A DNA stretch of 8,816 nucleotides from Candidatus Aminicenantota bacterium (GTDB taxonomy: Bacteria > Acidobacteriota > UBA4820 > DSQY01), in the NCBI GenBank assembly GCA_027365515.1, contig DAHXMK010000045.1, positions 1-8,816 of the forward strand, read 5' to 3'. Position numbers and translations under genes: made by a program. Positions 5,610 through 8,816 of this stretch are shown here, piece by piece (within the stretch, counting starts at the first letter, position 1; each line of letters starts with the position of its first letter). The notes under the pieces were generated by a model. That model was given only the letters and a program-made list of their open reading frames with translations. It was not told the DNA's origin and made no database searches.

Positions 5610-6719
5610 CTAGACTGAGTATCGCCGCATCCTGACGTTCAGCGCAAGGGCGACCATCATCGTCATGGAAAAGAGCGCTGAGCCGCCGTACGACAAGAAC
5701 GGCAGAGGAATGCCCGTTGTCGGCAACAGTCCCACAACCATCCCCGTGTTTATCAGAATGTGGTAAAGCAACATAAAGAAGGCGGAGGCGGCGAGAAACC
5801 GCCCCTCGGGGTCTTTCGCCAGTTCTTGCGCCGAGACGACCCGCAACAGCAGCGCCATGTAAAGAGCCAACAGCAATCCGGCGCCGATGAAGCCGGTCTC
5901 CTCGCAAACCACGCCGAAAACGAAGTCGGTATATGGGGCTGGAAGGAAATTGAGCCTGTTCTGCGTCCCCGAATAGAGGCCCTTACCGGTGAACTGGCCG
6001 CTTCCCACCGCAATTTTGGCCTGCATCACCTGGTATCCGGCGCCCTTGGGGTCGAGCGATGGATCAAGAAAGGTGAGAACCCTTTCCTTCTGGTATGGCC
6101 GGAAGAAGGTGAACCAGCCGATGGCAAATAAGATGGCCACCGACGCGAGCCCGAGCGCCGCCCACTTGGCCAGCTTGGACAGCTCAAGGCCGCTGACGAA
6201 AAAGACCGCCGCGAACATCGGCAGGAAGGTGGTTGCCGTCCCGAAATCCGGTTGCAGCGCCGTCAAGATCATGGGAAGGCCTATGATGCCGAAAAGGATC
6301 GCGAAGTCCCTTTTCTCCATGGTTCGGTTTTCAAGGTCCTTGATATACCCCGCGCAGGCAAGAGCGGCGAGCACCTTCGCCACCTCGCTCGGCTGGAGGC
6401 TGTATCCTCCCAGGCTCAGCCATGATTTTGAGCCGGCCACCGAATGGCCGACGACCGGCATTATGATCAGCAATAGCACGCAGATGCCATAAAAGATGGC
6501 GCTGTACTCAATCCATACTTCGTATGAAATGAACAGAACGAGCAACAGCAGCGAGAGGGCGCTTACGCCGTAGAATAGCTGCCGCTCCCCAAGCGCCGCC
6601 ATTCTCGTGCCTGCCGTGGCTGCCTTTACAATCACTACACCGAACGCGATCAGCGCGGCGGCGAGAAAGAGGCCGGGCCAATCCATGATTTTCCAGGTCC
6701 GTTGTAGCTTACCCCGCAT
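5610..6719 (-). CDS. rodA: RodA, SEDS-family peptidoglycan glycosyltransferase
   Basis: RodA polymerises lipid II into glycan strands in the inner membrane and works as a pair with PBP2, encoded immediately upstream. With the start chosen here (ATG at 6719) the protein has 369 residues, the usual RodA length. It is highly hydrophobic with about ten membrane segments. Family motifs are GSKSWLSLGGYSLQPSEVAK (96-115), LQPDFGTA (155-162), RPYQKERVLTFLDPSLDPKG (207-226), GKGLYSGTQNRLNFLPAPYT (245-264) followed by DFVFGVVCEETG, and LPFLSYGGSAL (339-349). An ATG at 6836 would add 39 Arg- and Pro-rich residues that overlap the PBP2 tail and do not look like RodA, so I rejected it. The start at 6719 has AGGGGG upstream and overlaps mrdA by 11 bp. 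An ATG at 6686 (358 residues) is a possible alternative with a weaker site. Function highly confident; start moderately so. Confidence 0.95.
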   Translation of the reverse strand: MRGKLQRTWKIMDWPGLFLAAALIAFGVVIVKAATAGTRMAALGERQLFYGVSALSLLLLVLFISYEVWIEYSAIFYGICVLLLIIMPVVGHSVAGSKSWLSLGGYSLQPSEVAKVLAALACAGYIKDLENRTMEKRDFAILFGIIGLPMILTALQPDFGTATTFLPMFAAVFFVSGLELSKLAKWAALGLASVAILFAIGWFTFFRPYQKERVLTFLDPSLDPKGAGYQVMQAKIAVGSGQFTGKGLYSGTQNRLNFLPAPYTDFVFGVVCEETGFIGAGLLLALYMALLLRVVSAQELAKDPEGRFLAASAFFMLLYHILINTGMVVGLLPTTGIPLPFLSYGGSALFSMTMMVALALNVRMRRYSV

Positions 6720-8610
6720 GGCCCGCCCCCTGGCCTTGGTCAAGCCTTGCCTGATCTCTCGTCCCCGATTGATCCTGGCGCCGCGGGGCGGCGGGAGCCT
6801 GAGCGGGCTGGCCTTCGGGCGAAGGCTCCTTTCCATAGAAGAGATATTCCAGCCCCGCCTTGGCTATCTTCGCCGCGATGTCTCCGCCGTGGCCTCCGTG
6901 CTCGACCATGATCACAAAGGCGACCTGCGGCTCCTTTCGAGGCGCGAAGCCGGCAAACCAGGCGTGATCCCGAAACTCCTTTTCGATGGAGTAAGTGTTC
7001 TTCCCCGCGCTGCCGACTATCACCTGTGCGGTCCCGGTCTTGGCGCAAACGTCCAATCCGTCAATATGGCAAGCCTTTCCGGTGCCGCCGCCGTTGACCA
7101 CCCGCCAGAGCCCTTCTTTGATGATCTCGATGGATGATTCGGAGATGGGCGTCTTTTCCAGAATCTCGGTGGGACCAGCCACCATATGGGGCTTCACCCT
7201 GATGCCGCCCTCGGCAAGCGTGGAGTAGAAGGACAGAAGCTGCATCGGCGTCACGGTGAGGTAGCCCTGCCCGATTCCAACCGGCAGCGTCTCTCCCGGA
7301 TACCACGGCCCCAAGTGGCGCAAGGCTTTCCATTCCGGACTGGGAAGGATGCCGCTCCCCTCTCCCGGGATGTCAACTCCCGTCGGCTTCCCCAAGCCGA
7401 AGCTCGCCCCCCACTTCGCGATCCTCTCGATGCCGATATCGTTCGCGGCCTTGTAGAAAAAGACGTTGCAGGAGTTCTGAATGGCGGTCAAGAGGTTGAC
7501 CGCGCCGTGTCCTCCCTTGGCCCAGCAGTGAAACACGTTGCCGCCGAATGTCCACGAGCCGGGGCAATTGTAAATCGTTGACGGCGTCAGCTTGCCCTCT
7601 TCGAGTCCCACCAATCCAACGAAGGGCTTGAAAGAGGAGCCAGGCGGATAGGCTCCCTGGATCGGGCGGTTCAGCAGCGGGTGGCGAGGGTCTTCGCTTA
7701 GCGTCTTCCAGGCCGTGGGCGAGATCGTCCCGCAGAACAGGTTCGGATCGAACTCCGGCATGCTCACCCAGGCCAGTATCTCGCCGGTGGCCGGATTCAT
7801 GAACAACGCCGAGCCGCTCTCTTCTCCAAAAGCGGCTTCCAGAATTGCCTGGAGTTTTACGTCAAGCGTAAGCTGGACGGTCTTTCCGGGAATTGGCTCT
7901 TCCTGGATGCCGACGCCCGGCAGCCGCAAGTTCGGATTGTCAACCTCTCTTCCAACGCTGTTCACCTGCGCCGTCCGGCGGCCGTTCTTGCCCATCAGCA
8001 TCGCGTTGGCCGCCCTCTCGACGCCCGACTTTCCCACCTCGATGAAAGGATCGGTAATCGGTATGTGCAGCTTCTCCGACTCCTCTGGCGAGATGAGGCC
8101 GACGTAGCCCAGGCTGTGGCCGAGCAGCGCACCGTAGGGATATTCCCTGCGCGCCTCCATTTCGATTGTCAGCAGCGGCATCTCTGACTGGCGCGCCTCG
8201 ACCTTCTCGACCCACGAGGTCGGAACGTCCCTGGCGATGACCGCAAGGCTCGGCACGGCGCTTCTCGTCTGCGCCGCTTTCACCTGCTCCTTGGTCATGC
8301 AGAGGCCGAGTATTCTCTGCATCGCCGAGAGCGTATCTTCCAAATTGCCTTGACGGCTCGAGTCAAGGACGAGCGAGAACGAAATTCTGTTGCGGCATAG
8401 GACGGCCCCCTTTCTGTCGAGAATCATCCCCCTGGGGCTGCGCAGCACGATGCTTCTCGTGTAGTTGTTCTCGCTCAGCTGGCGGTAGAAGTCCCCGCGC
8501 ATCACCTGCAGATAAAAGAGCCGCGCGAACAACAGCCCGAAGGCAACGTAGACCATGGCCTTCATCACCATGGCCTTTGGAGCGAAATCGCCGCCGCCGA
8601 AGGGGCTCAT
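6709..8610 (-). CDS. mrdA: Penicillin-binding protein 2, elongasome DD-transpeptidase
   Basis: PBP2 cross-links peptidoglycan during lateral-wall growth and activates RodA. With the start at 8610 it has 633 residues, typical for the family. One membrane helix lies at about 14-35. The N-terminal pedestal carries RGMILDRKG (60-68), and the segment YPYGALLGHSLGYVG (157-171) is typical. The transpeptidase domain shows SxxK as SSFK with catalytic Ser325 and Lys328, SxN as SCN (380-382), KTGT (524-527), and GQGYLTVTPMQL (447-458). Cys349, Cys362, His368 and Cys381 are placed as in the zinc site known in some PBP2 proteins. The last ~40 residues are a Pro/Gln/Arg-rich tail partly shaped by the overlap with rodA. 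I chose ATG 8610 over ATG 8646 because it follows GGAG by seven bases and overlaps the mreD stop as ATGA. It should be inhibited by PBP2-directed beta-lactams such as mecillinam; that is family knowledge only. Confidence 0.96.
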   Translation of the reverse strand: MSPFGGGDFAPKAMVMKAMVYVAFGLLFARLFYLQVMRGDFYRQLSENNYTRSIVLRSPRGMILDRKGAVLCRNRISFSLVLDSSRQGNLEDTLSAMQRILGLCMTKEQVKAAQTRSAVPSLAVIARDVPTSWVEKVEARQSEMPLLTIEMEARREYPYGALLGHSLGYVGLISPEESEKLHIPITDPFIEVGKSGVERAANAMLMGKNGRRTAQVNSVGREVDNPNLRLPGVGIQEEPIPGKTVQLTLDVKLQAILEAAFGEESGSALFMNPATGEILAWVSMPEFDPNLFCGTISPTAWKTLSEDPRHPLLNRPIQGAYPPGSSFKPFVGLVGLEEGKLTPSTIYNCPGSWTFGGNVFHCWAKGGHGAVNLLTAIQNSCNVFFYKAANDIGIERIAKWGASFGLGKPTGVDIPGEGSGILPSPEWKALRHLGPWYPGETLPVGIGQGYLTVTPMQLLSFYSTLAEGGIRVKPHMVAGPTEILEKTPISESSIEIIKEGLWRVVNGGGTGKACHIDGLDVCAKTGTAQVIVGSAGKNTYSIEKEFRDHAWFAGFAPRKEPQVAFVIMVEHGGHGGDIAAKIAKAGLEYLFYGKEPSPEGQPAQAPAAPRRQDQSGTRDQARLDQGQGAGHAG

Positions 8611-8816
8611 ATTCGTTCTCCACGTGACACTCTGCGGTAGACCCATTCCATGCCCACCGCCAAGAAAGGCGTCACCGCTGCGCTCACCGCTATCGGCGGC
8701 AGTAGGGCGCTGGGGGCCAGCGGATGCTCCAGAAAAGAGAAAAGCGCGCTCACCACCGTGGAATCGAGAAGCACGGCTCCCAAAGAGAGGAGATAGACGG
8801 CCGCTATCCCGGAGAG
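8607..8816 (-). CDS. mreD: MreD, rod-shape-determining membrane protein, C-terminal part
   Basis: The frame is open from the right edge to a TGA at 8609-8607 and gives the last 69 residues of a protein whose start lies beyond the window. It begins LSGIAAVYLLSLGAVLLDST and ends WVYRRVSRGERI. It contains two probable membrane helices (about 1-18 and 42-58) and a short basic tail, as expected for the end of MreD. MreD is an inner-membrane component of the elongasome with MreC, PBP2 and RodA. The family is poorly conserved, so the call rests mainly on the hydrophobic profile and the position directly before mrdA and rodA. Its stop overlaps the mrdA start by four bases. mreC and mreB would be expected further to the right, outside the window. 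Confidence 0.82.
   Translation of the reverse strand, partial: LSGIAAVYLLSLGAVLLDSTVVSALFSFLEHPLAPSALLPPIAVSAAVTPFLAVGMEWVYRRVSRGERI
8618..8621 (-). promoter_or_regulatory. Ribosome binding site deciding the mrdA start
   Basis: GGAG on the - strand lies seven bases upstream of the ATG at 8610, inside the 3' end of mreD. Together with the ATGA overlap it favours the 8610 start over the ATG at 8646 and suggests coupled translation of mreD and mrdA. Confidence 0.6.

Noticed and set aside
5383..5907. 174-codon open frame on the - strand spanning the rodA/ThiF-type junction in another frame
   Set aside because: Both genes beneath it have strong family motifs in their own frames. This frame gives an Arg-rich translation without recognisable features.
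6720..6836. Longer rodA N-terminus from the ATG at 6836
   Set aside because: The extra 39 residues are basic and Pro-rich, overlap PBP2 by 128 bp and do not resemble any RodA start. The ATG at 6719 gives the normal family length.
8611..8646. Longer mrdA start at the ATG at 8646
   Set aside because: The ATG at 8610 has a well-placed GGAG and an ATGA overlap with the mreD stop. The extra 12 residues would be encoded inside mreD.

Overview
The window looks like chromosomal DNA from a moderately GC-rich, Gram-negative-type bacterium. The evidence is a rod-shape (elongasome) gene set plus exported proteins of the FecR/DUF6600 and fibronectin type III (FnIII) kinds. That mix reminds me most of Acidobacteriota or related deep-branching, deltaproteobacteria-like groups. 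This is an impression from protein style, not a phylogenetic result. No rRNA, tRNA, CRISPR array, insertion sequence or prophage gene is visible.

The layout is two convergent blocks. On the + strand (1-4513) lie three genes for exported or putatively exported proteins: the 3' part of a multi-domain FnIII protein (1-1536), a small secreted protein with a coiled-coil tail (1680-2360), and a large secreted FecR-domain/DUF6600 protein with a decapeptide-repeat tail (2516-4513). The second has a good sigma70-type promoter with an inverted repeat across its -35 element. The second and third are each followed by a convincing intrinsic terminator, so these genes are probably separate transcription units and not one operon.

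On the - strand (8816-4587, read right to left) is the distal part of a cell-elongation operon: the end of mreD, then mrdA (PBP2 transpeptidase), rodA (SEDS glycosyltransferase) and a ThiF/MoeB-type E1-like adenylyltransferase. mreD and mrdA overlap by ATGA, mrdA and rodA overlap by 11 bp with the chosen start, and the ThiF-type gene begins 9 bp after rodA. The set therefore looks co-transcribed from a promoter beyond the right edge. MreD, PBP2 and RodA act together in lateral-wall peptidoglycan synthesis. The ThiF-type protein activates ubiquitin-like sulfur carriers in thiamine or molybdopterin synthesis and has no obvious link to wall growth.

I find no clear new defence or mobile system. 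The points most worth a second look are the E1-like gene at the end of the elongasome operon, the 60-bp two-part higher-order repeat in the FecR/DUF6600 gene, a probable Cys-Cys-His-Cys metal site in PBP2, and the inverted repeat over the promoter of the small secreted protein. No gene-free stretch exceeds about 155 bases.
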